From Sedimentitalea xiamensis (GTDB lineage Bacteria; Pseudomonadota; Alphaproteobacteria; Rhodobacterales; Rhodobacteraceae): 34,599 nucleotides of DNA. The DNA lies in assembly GCF_030164465.1 (NCBI RefSeq), contig NZ_JASNJE010000040.1, positions 1 through 34,599 of the forward strand, in the 5' to 3' direction. Of the stretch, positions 26,134-33,909 are shown piece by piece. The notes under the pieces are model-generated. The model was given only the letters and a program-made list of their open reading frames with translations. It made no database searches and had not been told where the DNA came from. Position 1 is the first letter of the stretch; each line of letters starts with the position of its first letter. The position numbers were made by a program, and so were the translations under genes.

Positions 26134-26580
26134 TCAGTCATAGGCGATGCCTGCGTTGCCGAACATGTTCATCGTCTGGGTCAGGAAATGCTCGTAGTCA
26201 TCTGCCGAGACATTGAAGCCACCGTTGGCCGAGTTGTCGCCGGCCTTGAGTTGGCGCAACATATCCATCACCTTCCAGTCACATTCCTTCACGACGATGG
26301 GCAGCACGCGGGCATTTCCGGCGGCATGGCGTTCAGGCACCCGCTTCATCTCGCGCTCGACACAGCAGTCGGATGCGATGAAATCAGGGCTTGCCGCGAG
26401 CAGGAATAGATCGGCTGCTTCCATTTTCCGTTCAATATCGGCGTCCAGTTCACTACCAGCCAGAATGTCGCGGTCGTAGAAAGTTTCTATATGCCCGTCC
26501 TGGATTAGGTTCTTGAGGTGGTCGTGCAGGCGCTCCAGTGCAGCGTTGTCGTGATGTGAATAGGAGATGAATGCTCGCAT
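26134..26580 (-). CDS. Stand-alone TIR domain protein
   Basis: The 148-residue protein is a single TIR domain. Box 1 is MRAFISYSHHD at the N-terminus; FYDRDILAGSELDADIERKMEAADLFLLAASPDFIASDCCVERE follows. Glu75 or Glu77 in CVERE is the candidate catalytic glutamate of NADase TIRs. The C-terminus reads LPIVVKECDWKVMDMLRQLKA and a short acidic tail. Bacterial TIR proteins in defence (Thoeris ThsB and others) make or consume NAD-derived signals and usually have a partner; none is visible nearby. It sits between integrase and IS remnants, so it may be cargo of a decayed island. The ATG at 26580 fits the fold boundary. Confidence 0.8.
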   Translation of the reverse strand: MRAFISYSHHDNAALERLHDHLKNLIQDGHIETFYDRDILAGSELDADIERKMEAADLFLLAASPDFIASDCCVEREMKRVPERHAAGNARVLPIVVKECDWKVMDMLRQLKAGDNSANGGFNVSADDYEHFLTQTMNMFGNAGIAYD

Positions 26581-27069
26581 GAGGAGCCCGCTCGACCCTG
26601 TATGTTGCCCGTTTGTTCTGGCGTCTGGAGTGGCATCGAAGCGCAGCGACCGGTTGGCCCGTGCAGGGCGTGTCAAAGACCGCGGCTCTGGACGATTGCC
26701 CCTACGTAGGTAGGGCTACAACCGAATTATCCGATGAGCGTCAAGCAAAGCCGCGTCGTCGTCCTCGCGAGTCCGTGTCCCGTGTTTTCGGCACTGTTCG
26801 CACGTAAAGGTAGATTCGTCTGCAAGCCACGCTTGGGCGCGCTCGGGATACCTCGAAGGGAATGACGGTACTGAGCGCCGCTCCATAGCAAGCCTGATTT
26901 TATCGCCAGCTACGCCAAATTCGGCACCAGCAATCACAGAGGCCCCCGAATGACTTTCCCCAGCCGCAGCTAAATGCAGACGCCGCCTAAAGCTTTCCGC
27001 CCGGAACCTGAATCGCAGGGATTCCCATGTGGCTGATTTTGTGGATCCTCGTTTTCGGGAGGATGGATC
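26581..27069. other. Gene-poor stretch between the TIR gene and the IS630 remnant
   Basis: The only candidate is a 73-codon minus-strand frame at 26716-26937 (GTG start). It ends with a lone CEQC pair and has no recognisable domain; I do not consider it supported. The remainder shows no gene, RNA or repeat I can identify, and looks like degraded accessory DNA. Confidence 0.4.
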
Positions 27070-27515
27070 ATGTCGGCACCTTTACCTGAGGCGCTTCGGG
27101 TGCAGCGACAGCGCGAAGATTGGCTCAGGTATTGTATCCCAGCCGTGGCTGAAGCCCCTGAACGTGTTGTCTTCATCCCCTCCCGGCGGATTGCCGCGCA
27201 ACGGACGAAACATCGGTGAAAACCAACTTGACCCGCCAGCGGGGATGGTCGCCGCGTGGGGACCGGCTGGCGATGGACGCACCATTCGGGTCCTGGGATA
27301 CGCAGACCTTCATTGCAGGCCTCACCACCGATGCCATGATCGCGCCCTGGGTCATCAAGGGGGCCATGGATGGTCCCGCCTTCGCGGCCTATGTCGAGAA
27401 GGTGCTGGTGCCGCAACTCGCACCCGAAACCGCGGTCATTCTCGACAATTTGGCCACGCACAAGAATGCGCAAGCCGCCAAAGCCATGCGTGATGCCGGG
27501 TATGCGCCAGGTTAA
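27070..27515 (+). pseudogene. IS630-family transposase, internally deleted and frameshifted
   Basis: An ATG at 27070 begins MSAPLPEALR, the usual start of IS630 transposases, and jumps directly to RQREDWLRYCIPAVAEAPERVVFI. About 100 or more residues of the DNA-binding region are therefore missing. After VVFI the expected DET catalytic motif is displaced by 26 extra bases (27178-27203), which shift the frame. From 27204 the new frame reads DETSVKTNLTRQRGW, then APWVIKGAMDGPAFAAYVEKVLVPQLAPETAVILDNLATHK, including the second catalytic Asp. It stops at 27515 before the final PYSPDLNPIE block with the catalytic Glu. The element cannot transpose. Confidence 0.8.
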
Positions 27516-27554
27516 TCCCGAAATGCTTTAAGATCGGGGAGATTACCGTCTAGC

Positions 27555-27758
27555 ATTGCCGTTTGGCACGCCTACCACCGCGGCGACCTTGGTGTGCCTT
27601 CTCCGAACCCACAGCGAGCGGAAGCACGGGCAAAGGGAGAGCGTTATTATCTGGCGGAAGATCGGCCTTGTCGTCGATGCGGGAGCAACAAGCGAATTCC
27701 GGGTGAAGGTGTCTGCTACGATTGCGAGCAAGCCAGACGCGAAGCCGCGAGAAAATGA
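27555..27758 (+). pseudogene. Small zinc-ribbon reading frame, probably a remnant
   Basis: The frame ending at the TGA 27756-27758 reads AVWHAYHRGDLGVPSPNPQR, then KGERYYLAEDRP, CRRCGSNKRIPGEGVCYDC and EQARREAARK. The two CxxC pairs about 15 residues apart form a plausible zinc ribbon, like short phage or element-encoded finger proteins. The frame has no ATG; a GTG at 27594 is the only normal start. It directly follows the truncated IS630 gene, so its 5' end may have been cut. It lies 57 bases before the split tRNA. Confidence 0.4.
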
Positions 27759-27814
27759 GCCGAAGGCGGATTGTGCCAACTTCGCCAATCGTTTAAACGT
27801 CGTGGCGCGCCGCA

Positions 27815-27856
27815 GGCCCCTTAGCTCAACTGGATAGAGCAGTCGACTTCTAATCG
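27815..27856 (+). pseudogene. 5' half of a tRNA-Arg(TCT) gene, split by the integrative element
   Basis: Acceptor strand GGCCCCT, TA, a complete D-arm (GCTC-AACTGGATA-GAGC), anticodon stem GTCGA and loop CTTCTAA are intact. After TCG the sequence leaves the tRNA. The missing part (TCGAC stem, variable loop, T-arm, acceptor AGGGGTC and discriminator G) is found at 34062-34102. Joining 27815-27856 to 34071-34102 gives 74 bases with every stem paired, the same length as the intact tRNA inside the element without its CCA. Confidence 0.85.
27848..27856. repeat. Left attachment core
   Basis: TTCTAATCG is identical to 34062-34070. The wider context CGA-yTTCTAA-TCG is conserved on both sides with a C/T difference before and a G/A difference after the core. 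The CGA/TCG arms are the anticodon stem and form the small inverted repeat expected of recombinase core sites. Confidence 0.8.
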
Positions 27857-27916
27857 GCGGGTCTGGGGCCGAAAAGAGGAGAAGAAACAGGCGGGTAGGT
27901 TTTTCGGCGCGCGTTG

Positions 27917-27937
27917 CGAACCGTTTTCCGAACCGTT
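27917..27937 (+). promoter_or_regulatory. Left arm-type repeats (two CGAACCGTT, 12-base spacing)
   Basis: CGAACCGTT occurs at 27917-27925 and 27929-27937, about 60 to 80 bases inside the left core. Near-identical copies stand inside the right end (33910-33952) in the same orientation. The arrangement suits integrase arm-binding sites. They also lie just upstream of the intact tRNA and may affect its promoter. Confidence 0.6.
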
Positions 27938-27950
27938 ATCACGGCGTCAC

Positions 27951-28027
27951 GGCCCCGTAGCTCAACTGGATAGAGCAAGCGCCTTCTAAGCGCTAGGTTC
28001 CGGGTTCAAGTCCTGGCGGGGTCGCCA
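27951..28027 (+). tRNA. tRNA-Arg (anticodon TCT), intact, carried by the element
   Basis: All arms fold: acceptor GGCCCCG/CGGGGTC with one G-T pair, D-stem GCTC/GAGC, anticodon stem AGCGC/GCGCT, loop CTTCTAA (TCT at 27985-27987), T-stem CCGGG/CCTGG, T-loop TTCAAGT, discriminator G and encoded CCA. It reads AGA codons. Compared with the split host tRNA the D-arm, loop, variable region and most of the acceptor are identical. The anticodon stem and lower T-stem differ by paired, compensating changes, so the core TTCTAATCG has become TTCTAAGCG. It lies 95 bases inside the element. Confidence 0.95.
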
Positions 28028-28096
28028 ACTCCTCCCTCGCATCTCCCTGAGAATCATGCACTATAGCTCCCGGCTGTGTTGTCGGAGGGCGTTGCG

Positions 28097-29152
28097 TTGG
28101 GCACGGGAACGGATGCAAGGGACAGGGTAATTGCCCTGCTGGACGGGTTCCTCACGGACCCTCAGTCCGGCGAGCAGGCGATTGCCGACGCCCGGGCCGC
28201 CCTCCCGGAACAGGCGGTGGCCGACCTTGATGCCGCCCTCGCCCACAGATACCTCAGCTACCGCGACGGGATAATGATCCAGCTCGCCTATGGCCTTGAG
28301 GTGCCCGAGGCGGACCTGACCCAGAGGCAGGAAGGCGCGCGCGGCTTCGCGGCGGACCTCGGCACGTTCCTCGCCCAGCGGCACATCTCCGGGGTCAAGG
28401 ACGCCTACCAGAACATAGGCAAGAACAACGTGTCGCTCATGCGTGGGAACGTTCCACGCTTTGACGCCTTCCTGCACTGGGCGACGGGTGCCACCCAAGC
28501 GGAGCGCGAGGCTGCTCTGCGGCTAGCCTGTGCGGCGGTCGCAGCCACGGCCCGGCCCGTCCTCCCGATGCCCGAGCTGAACCGGAGTGCGCTGACCTTC
28601 GCCCGGACTGTCGGGCTCCTGTCTGGGCTGCTCGACACCCCTTCCGGTGGGGCATTCGAGCAGTTTGCGGTTGCGGCGCTACTCCACACGCTGGTCGAAA
28701 ACCACGGCGAGGGGCGCGTCCGGGTTGAGACCAAGAATTTGAACGCCTCAGACCGCAGCGCCTTTGTCGCGGGTGACGTGCAGGTGGCCTCGGGCAGCCG
28801 CGTCCTTGAGGCATTTGAAGTCACCGCCAACGACTGGCGCACTAAGCTCGCGGGCGCGTCCAAGACCATCCGCGACAACGACCTGTCCCGGCTCCACATC
28901 GTCGCAGCCCGGCCCGAGGGGGAGCGCGCTGCCGTGGGCGTGGCGCTGCGGGAACTGGCGGAGGACGTGTCGGTGCTAGACGCCCGGCAGGTTGTGGAGG
29001 TCCTTGCGGCTGTCCTGACCCGCCCTCAGAGGGCCGATGCGCTGACGCGGCTGTATGAATACCTTGACCGCTACCAGCCCGACACCGGGCGGGTGAACCA
29101 CCTCGTTGAGCGCCTGCGCGAGGAGGACCTAGTGGAGCGCGCGGGCGACTGA
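28097..29152 (+). CDS. Type II restriction endonuclease, SacI-like
   Basis: The product (351 residues) has an alpha-helical N-terminal half with ISGVKDAYQNIGKNNVSLMRGN. Its central segment FEQFAVAALLHTLVE, then RVRVETKNLNASDRSAFVAGDVQV and VLEAFEVTANDWRTKL, has the Glu-x-Lys and acidic spacing of a PD-(D/E)xK nuclease. I associate these phrases with the SacI endonuclease family (target GAGCTC), from memory rather than a search. The adjoining cytosine-5 methyltransferase, with which it overlaps tail to tail by 24 bases, strongly supports a restriction role. I start at TTG 28097, which has GGAGG eight bases upstream; a GTG at 28076 is also in frame. Confidence 0.65.
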   Translation: MGTGTDARDRVIALLDGFLTDPQSGEQAIADARAALPEQAVADLDAALAHRYLSYRDGIMIQLAYGLEVPEADLTQRQEGARGFAADLGTFLAQRHISGVKDAYQNIGKNNVSLMRGNVPRFDAFLHWATGATQAEREAALRLACAAVAATARPVLPMPELNRSALTFARTVGLLSGLLDTPSGGAFEQFAVAALLHTLVENHGEGRVRVETKNLNASDRSAFVAGDVQVASGSRVLEAFEVTANDWRTKLAGASKTIRDNDLSRLHIVAARPEGERAAVGVALRELAEDVSVLDARQVVEVLAAVLTRPQRADALTRLYEYLDRYQPDTGRVNHLVERLREEDLVERAGD

Positions 29153-30109
29153 GGCCCCCACGACCTCGGCCAGCCGGGGCGGGACTGCGTTGCCGATCTG
29201 TGAATACTGCGAGCTGCGCGAGCCCTCGAACACCATCTCAGCAGGGAATGACTGGAGCAACGCGGACTCAAGGACCGTGAGCCGCCGTCCGCCCTCAAGT
29301 GTCCCCTGCCTCGGCCTGCCGCCGTCCCAGAGGTGCTTGTGGTAGGGCGGAACCGCGTCCAGCTCGTCAATGAAGTGTGTCTTGTTGCCCCCGGCGGAGG
29401 CAAGGATGGTGGGCGCTGGCTGGTCTAGGTTGATTGCCCGCCCGCCGCCATTGAAGAGCTGCCCGGCGTAGGGGCTCGGGCGCAGGTCCGGCTTCTTGGC
29501 GTAGACAACCTTGGATGGGTTCGGGGTGCCCCGGACCTCGCCCCGCCGGATCACGGAACCGGCTGTGGCGTAGCGCCCCGGGCGGTGAGTGGGTGCCGGG
29601 AAGTCCACGGCCCCCTTGAGGAAGCCAATCACCATCACCCGGAGCCGCTTCTGCGGCACCCCGTAGTCAGCGGCGTTCACGATCCGGGGAGGGAGGACAG
29701 TGTAGCGCTCGTCAATGGTCGCAAGGACGCTGTCGAAGTATTCCCGGTTGCGTGGCGCGAGGAGGCCCGCGACGTTCTCCATCAGGAACGCCCGGGGCAT
29801 CGCCTCGTTCACGGCGCGCACGAACTCCGGGAGCATGTCGCGCACATCGTCTGCCGCAAGGCGCTTGCCACCATTCGAGAACGGCTGGCAGGGGGGGCCG
29901 CCTGCGATCAGGTCAACGCCGCGCCACTGCCGGAAGTCCACCTCAGTCACTGACTGCTCCAAGACCTCAACGCCGGGAAAGTTGCGGCGGTAGGTTGCGC
30001 AGGCGTCACGGTTCAGGTCTAGGCCCAGCACAGGGCGGAACCCAGCGCGCTCAAGCCCAAGGCTCAGCCCACCGGCCCCCGAAAACAGGTCTATGCTGGT
30101 CAGCTCCAA
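29129..30109 (-). CDS. DNA (cytosine-5-)-methyltransferase of a type II R-M system
   Basis: The 326-residue protein has the C5-methyltransferase motifs in order: I (DLFSGAGGLSLGLERAGF), IV with catalytic Cys74 (GGPPCQPFSNGGKR), VI (MENVAGL, Glu111), VIII (QKRLRVMVIGF), IX (RAINLDQPAPTI) and X (YSQIGNAVPPRLAEVVG). It protects DNA from the convergent endonuclease. The target-recognition region between VIII and IX is about 85 residues. I start at TTG 30109, which has GGGAGG six bases upstream and gives the usual short lead before motif I; an ATG at 30139 without a ribosome site is the alternative. Confidence 0.92.
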   Translation of the reverse strand: MELTSIDLFSGAGGLSLGLERAGFRPVLGLDLNRDACATYRRNFPGVEVLEQSVTEVDFRQWRGVDLIAGGPPCQPFSNGGKRLAADDVRDMLPEFVRAVNEAMPRAFLMENVAGLLAPRNREYFDSVLATIDERYTVLPPRIVNAADYGVPQKRLRVMVIGFLKGAVDFPAPTHRPGRYATAGSVIRRGEVRGTPNPSKVVYAKKPDLRPSPYAGQLFNGGGRAINLDQPAPTILASAGGNKTHFIDELDAVPPYHKHLWDGGRPRQGTLEGGRRLTVLESALLQSFPAEMVFEGSRSSQYSQIGNAVPPRLAEVVGASVARALH

Positions 30110-30186
30110 GTGATCCTCCCGTGAACATTCCGCGAACATATAGCGCAGGGGTTAAACCCCCGTCAACGTGACCCTAGCGCCACAGG

Positions 30187-31026
30187 TCAGCCGATGCGAC
30201 CTGTTTCTTGCGGTGATTCTGCCCTGTCACACAAGGTGTTGCGCCCGCGCCTCGCCCTCCCGTGATCGGTCTTTCGCCAGTGGTGGGGTACCCGGGCAAG
30301 GTCCCAGAGGGCGAGGAGGAGCCCTGCCCAGAGGGCGAGCCAGTAGGCGGGCAGCAGGAGGACCAGCCACAGCGGGAGGCCAGCCCGGAGGGCGGCGGCG
30401 GTGTGGAGGGCGAGCGCGGTGGCGTATCCCGCCAGCAGGAGGGCCGCGAGGCTCCCGGACAGGTCCCCGCCCAGCAGGACAGCAAGGCCCAGCGGGTGCG
30501 CCGCGATGCACAGCAGGGACGCGGGGAGCTGCGCCAGCAGGGCGGCGGTAGCGGCTGGCCCGAGGTCGCGGGCGGCGCGGCGCGGCTCCCGGGCGTGGAC
30601 GATGGTGGTCACGGCGAAGCCCTTGAGCCACCGGGCGCGCTGGCGCAGCCAAGCGAGTGCAGTGACGGGGGCCTCCTCCCATGTCGTGCTGTCGATGGTG
30701 GAGGAGCGCCAGCCCAGCCGGGCGAGCCGCACCCCCAAGTCCGCGTCCTCGGTGACGTTGTGGGCATCCCAGCCCCCGGCGGCGCGCAGGGCGTCCGCCC
30801 GGAACCAGTTGCTTGTCCCGCCCAAGAGGAAGGGCAGCCCGAGGCGGGCGAGCGCGGGCAGCACCAGCCCGAACAGCGCCGCATACTCAAGTGCCCAGAG
30901 GCGGGCCACGAGGGGCGAGCCCGGCCCGGCGTGGTCGCACCCGAGGCGGGCCTGCACCACGGCAAGGCGGGGGGCGGAGGCGAGGGCAGCGGCGGCAAGC
31001 CGCGCCTGTTGCGGCTCGGGCCGGTC
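30187..31026 (-). pseudogene. 5'-truncated membrane glycosyltransferase (GT2) fragment
   Basis: The frame reads DRPEPQQARLAAAALASAPRL, ALEYAALFGLVLPALARLGL, PFLLGGTSNWFRADALRAAGGWD, TEDADLGVRLARLGW, and the processive-type QRARWLKGF. Three to four hydrophobic segments and a HHWRKTDHG end follow. This is the second half of a cellulose-synthase-like GT2 enzyme. The nucleotide-sugar-binding N-terminus and the first aspartate motif are missing; homology begins at the residue after the usual DAED. Upstream the frame runs into the primase gene out of phase, so there is no start of its own. It appears to be a host-type gene fragment captured in the element. Confidence 0.75.
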
Positions 31027-32179
31027 CGCCGTGCAGGACCGGCCCGGGCCTTGGCTGCGCCTCAAGAGCTCGGGCGATCTGGCGGTCAGCATACCTGTCC
31101 GCGCCCTTCTGTTCGCGGACGTGCGCGCTGATTGCAAGGTCCGGGTCAAGGATCACCGCCTTCATCACCGCCTCGGGCAGGTCCGCCCGGACCATCTCGC
31201 ACAGGACATGGAACACGAGGTCTGACCTGTCCGCCCACCGGCCCGGCTCGTCAGGGTCCTCACCGTTGACGATCAGCGCCTTCACCCGGTCGGGCAGGTC
31301 GAGCGCCTCCACGTCAACGTCCGCCGCAGCCGCGAAGCTGCGGTCAGGCGAGGCAGGAGCCGCGCCGCTGGCCGCCCCCTTGGGCGCGGGGAAGTCGTCA
31401 AGGTCATAGCGCCGGTCCCAGTGTGCCTCCACGACGCGGGCGAGCCGGGGCACCCGGCCATCCCTGCGCTTCTTCTCGCTGGGCCAGTTGACCGTCCCGA
31501 CAAGGCGCATCACTCGGTCCACGTTCTGGACGCTGTCCCCCTCCACGGCGGCCTTGATTCCGATGGCGCGGGCCTCCACATCCGCCACCACCTCAGCGCT
31601 GTCCAGCGGGACGCGCTCCCGGAACAGGAAGAAGCCCTGCATCCCGCCGCCGCTGTCCACCACGACGCTGGGGCGGGGAAACGGGAGTGGCTTGCCGTCC
31701 TTTGCCCAGTCAACAAAGAGCTTGGCGATGCGCGCCCGCTCAGGGTCCAGCGGCTCGCGCACCCGGGGGTCCACGTCACAGAACAGCGCCACGGCCTCCG
31801 CCATGTCCGCCTTCTTGGGCTTCTTGCGCACGGGGCCGCGCGTCACGTTGGGCGTGAAGTAGAGGTTCCAGCGCCCGCCGCTGTAGTCGTGGATCCAGCG
31901 CCGCACCGCGTCTGCGGTCGTCAATGTGTGGGTCGGGGTCGGGGCGTCCGGGGCACCGTCCACCTCAATCGCGGTCAGGACCCAAGGCCCGCCGGGACGC
32001 CACGCCTCAAGGAACGCAACCGCCGCCGCCGTGTCAGGCAACAAGTCTTTCTGGTCGGCTCCGGTGGCCGGGCCGGGTATACTCGTGCCATCAGGGTGAT
32101 GATGACGGCTCCTGTCCTCTCCTCCGCCCCCGGCTTCCGTCCCGGAGCTGGGGGCGTCTTTCTTCCTGTCCCCCCTCAT
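30887..32179 (-). CDS. RepB-like primase, C-terminally truncated
   Basis: The frame encodes 430 residues, of which about the first 373 look native: a disordered His/Gly-rich start, then WVLTAIEVDG, GGRWNLYFTPNVTRGPVRKKPKKADMAEAVALFCDVDPR, SVVVDSGGGMQGFFLF, NVDRVMRLVGTVNWPSEKKR and a helical segment ending ADRYADRQIARALE. This matches RepB-type primase domains of plasmids and satellites, with the FCDVD metal-binding acidic pair. The usual C-terminal helicase part is absent. After about 31061 the last 57 residues are an arginine/proline-rich readthrough of the glycosyltransferase fragment. The start overlaps the HTH gene stop (ATGA). Primase activity may survive; autonomous replication is doubtful. 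Confidence 0.75.
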   Translation of the reverse strand: MRGDRKKDAPSSGTEAGGGGEDRSRHHHPDGTSIPGPATGADQKDLLPDTAAAVAFLEAWRPGGPWVLTAIEVDGAPDAPTPTHTLTTADAVRRWIHDYSGGRWNLYFTPNVTRGPVRKKPKKADMAEAVALFCDVDPRVREPLDPERARIAKLFVDWAKDGKPLPFPRPSVVVDSGGGMQGFFLFRERVPLDSAEVVADVEARAIGIKAAVEGDSVQNVDRVMRLVGTVNWPSEKKRRDGRVPRLARVVEAHWDRRYDLDDFPAPKGAASGAAPASPDRSFAAAADVDVEALDLPDRVKALIVNGEDPDEPGRWADRSDLVFHVLCEMVRADLPEAVMKAVILDPDLAISAHVREQKGADRYADRQIARALEAQPRPGPVLHGGPARAATGAACRRCPRLRPPPCRGAGPPRVRPRRAGLAPRGPPLGT

Positions 32180-32427
32180 TCGCCTGCCTCCATCCACGCG
32201 CGCACGTCATCGGCGCGGTATCGGACGCTGTGGCCCACCTTCAGGAAGGGCGGTCCCTGGCGCTTGGCGCGGTATGCCTCAAGCGACTTGGTTGAGAAGC
32301 CCGTCATCTGGGCCACCTGGTCGGCGGTCAGGTATTCAGGGGTCATGGGGAGCCGCCCACGGGGCAGCTCGCGCAGGAGGCGCTCAGCGAGGGCCTCCGC
32401 AATGGCGTCAATGGTCTGTTGGTCCAC
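32176..32427 (-). CDS. AlpA-like/HTH_17 DNA-binding protein (regulator or excisionase)
   Basis: The 83-residue protein has a short helical N-terminus and then a MerR-type winged helix-turn-helix: EYLTADQVAQMTGFSTKSLEAYRAKRQGPPFLKVGHSVRYRADDVRAWMEAGE. This is the AlpA/excisionase pattern next to integrases in P4-like islands, where it controls int expression and bends DNA for excision. The start is a GTG at 32427 with GGTGA six bases upstream. It is coupled to the primase gene by a 4-base overlap. The 253 bases between it and int hold no gene; they contain two CCTTGG copies and may be the control region of the operon. Confidence 0.82.
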   Translation of the reverse strand: MDQQTIDAIAEALAERLLRELPRGRLPMTPEYLTADQVAQMTGFSTKSLEAYRAKRQGPPFLKVGHSVRYRADDVRAWMEAGE

Positions 32428-32680
32428 GTCTCGTCACCAGTCCAGACCGCCCTGCTGCGCAGGCGGTCGGTTAGGTGACAGGGCATCGGTGCCGAAGCAC
32501 CCACCGGGTTGCCCCGCGCCCCCCGCATGGGGCGCTCCCCGCGCGCGGCACGTCCCGGTGGGCCGACGCGGTTCCCAACGCCGGGGTTCACCGGCGTCCC
32601 CTGTTTCAGGGTAGTCTCGTGGTCCCTACCTTACCCTTGGCGGCCCGCCTTGGGAAACCCTAATTCCCCCTGCGCAGCCC

Positions 32681-33895
32681 TCAATCCGTTGTTGTGTCGG
32701 GCTCAAGCAGGGCGAGGATCGCAGCCGTCACCCGCTCCTGTTCGGCCAGAAGGGTGTCGAACAGGGCGCGCTCGTGGATGTAGACGCCATCTATCCCCGG
32801 CACGGTGTGGTCGAGAAGCAGGCGCGCGTTCACCCGGTCGATGCCCGTGCGCTGGGCAACGGTGCGGTAGGTGTGGCGGAGGATGTGGCCCGTCTCGGAT
32901 GGCAGCGCCTTCTCCTTCCAGACCTGCGTTGCGATCACCTCGCCCGTCCGGCTGGACCGGGTGGGGAACAGCCACGACGCGCCCGGGAACAGCAGGTCCC
33001 CCGCCGCCATCACGCGGCCCAGCAACTCCACCATGTGCCCAGACAGGGGCAGGTCGAAGGACCGGCCCGACTTCATCCGGGGGATGGAAACGGCGCGGTC
33101 GTCAAGCCGGACCCACTCGCGGCGCAGCGCAACGAGGGTCCCGGGGCGCAGGCCCGAGAGCAGCCCGAGCAGGTGCATGTCGCGCCGGAGCGGGTTGGGC
33201 AGCGCCTGCACCCGCGCCCACCAGTCCGCGAGGTCGTCGGGCATTATGACGCGGTTGCTGGCCCGCTCCTTGTTGAACGTGACCGCCGCGATGGGGTTGC
33301 CCGGCAGGGCGTCCGGGTCATCGACCACCTTGAGCGCAAAGTTGTAGGCGGCGCGGAAGTCGCGCATGGCCTTGTTCGCGGTCGTGGCCCCGTGCCGCTC
33401 GGTTATCCGGCGGTGCTCCTCACGGGCAGCGCTCCGCCGCACCTCGGTTATGGGCGTGTCGGCCCAGTCAGGCAGGTAGCGGGCCAGCCGGTCCATCATG
33501 TCGTCAACGGACCTGTCCACGCAGCCCCGGGCGCGCATGTCCGCGCCATACTCCTCGAACATCCGGCGCACCGTCCACGTGCCCGCGTCATCGGCGGCGT
33601 CGGGCGGCGGGGCGTTGGGGTCGATGCCGCGCTTGATCTGGTCCAGCACCGCGAGCGCCCGGCTGCGGGCCTCGTCAAGGGTCATCTCCTCGGTGCCCCC
33701 GAGGGTGTGGCGGACTGTCTTGACCAGCACCTTGCGCCCGCGCGGCCCCTGCCACAGGTCCCGCTGGACCTTGTAGGACTTGGAGCCCTTGTTCACGGCG
33801 ACGAGGAGCCCCGTCACCTTCGCGTCCCGCACCACGGCGGGCTTCCCCTCGTATGCGAGCGACCTCACCCGCGCCTCCGTCAGCCTCTCTGGCAT
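32681..33895 (-). CDS. int: Tyrosine recombinase (integrase) of the element
   Basis: The 404-residue protein has an arm-binding N-terminus (about 1-65, VRDAKVTGLLVAVNKGSKSYKVQ), a core-binding domain (about 105-200) and a catalytic domain with every active-site residue: Arg250 (LLSGLRPGT), Lys275 (MKSGRSF), His337 and Arg340 (HILRHTYR), His363 (LLLDHT) and the nucleophile Tyr372 (GVYIH). It cuts and joins the attachment cores to insert and excise the element. The ATG at 33895 has GGAGGT six bases upstream. It is transcribed inward from the right end, with three CGAACCG repeats lying between it and the right core. Confidence 0.93.
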   Translation of the reverse strand: MPERLTEARVRSLAYEGKPAVVRDAKVTGLLVAVNKGSKSYKVQRDLWQGPRGRKVLVKTVRHTLGGTEEMTLDEARSRALAVLDQIKRGIDPNAPPPDAADDAGTWTVRRMFEEYGADMRARGCVDRSVDDMMDRLARYLPDWADTPITEVRRSAAREEHRRITERHGATTANKAMRDFRAAYNFALKVVDDPDALPGNPIAAVTFNKERASNRVIMPDDLADWWARVQALPNPLRRDMHLLGLLSGLRPGTLVALRREWVRLDDRAVSIPRMKSGRSFDLPLSGHMVELLGRVMAAGDLLFPGASWLFPTRSSRTGEVIATQVWKEKALPSETGHILRHTYRTVAQRTGIDRVNARLLLDHTVPGIDGVYIHERALFDTLLAEQERVTAAILALLEPDTTTD

Positions 33896-33909
33896 CTCCG
33901 CACCTCCTG

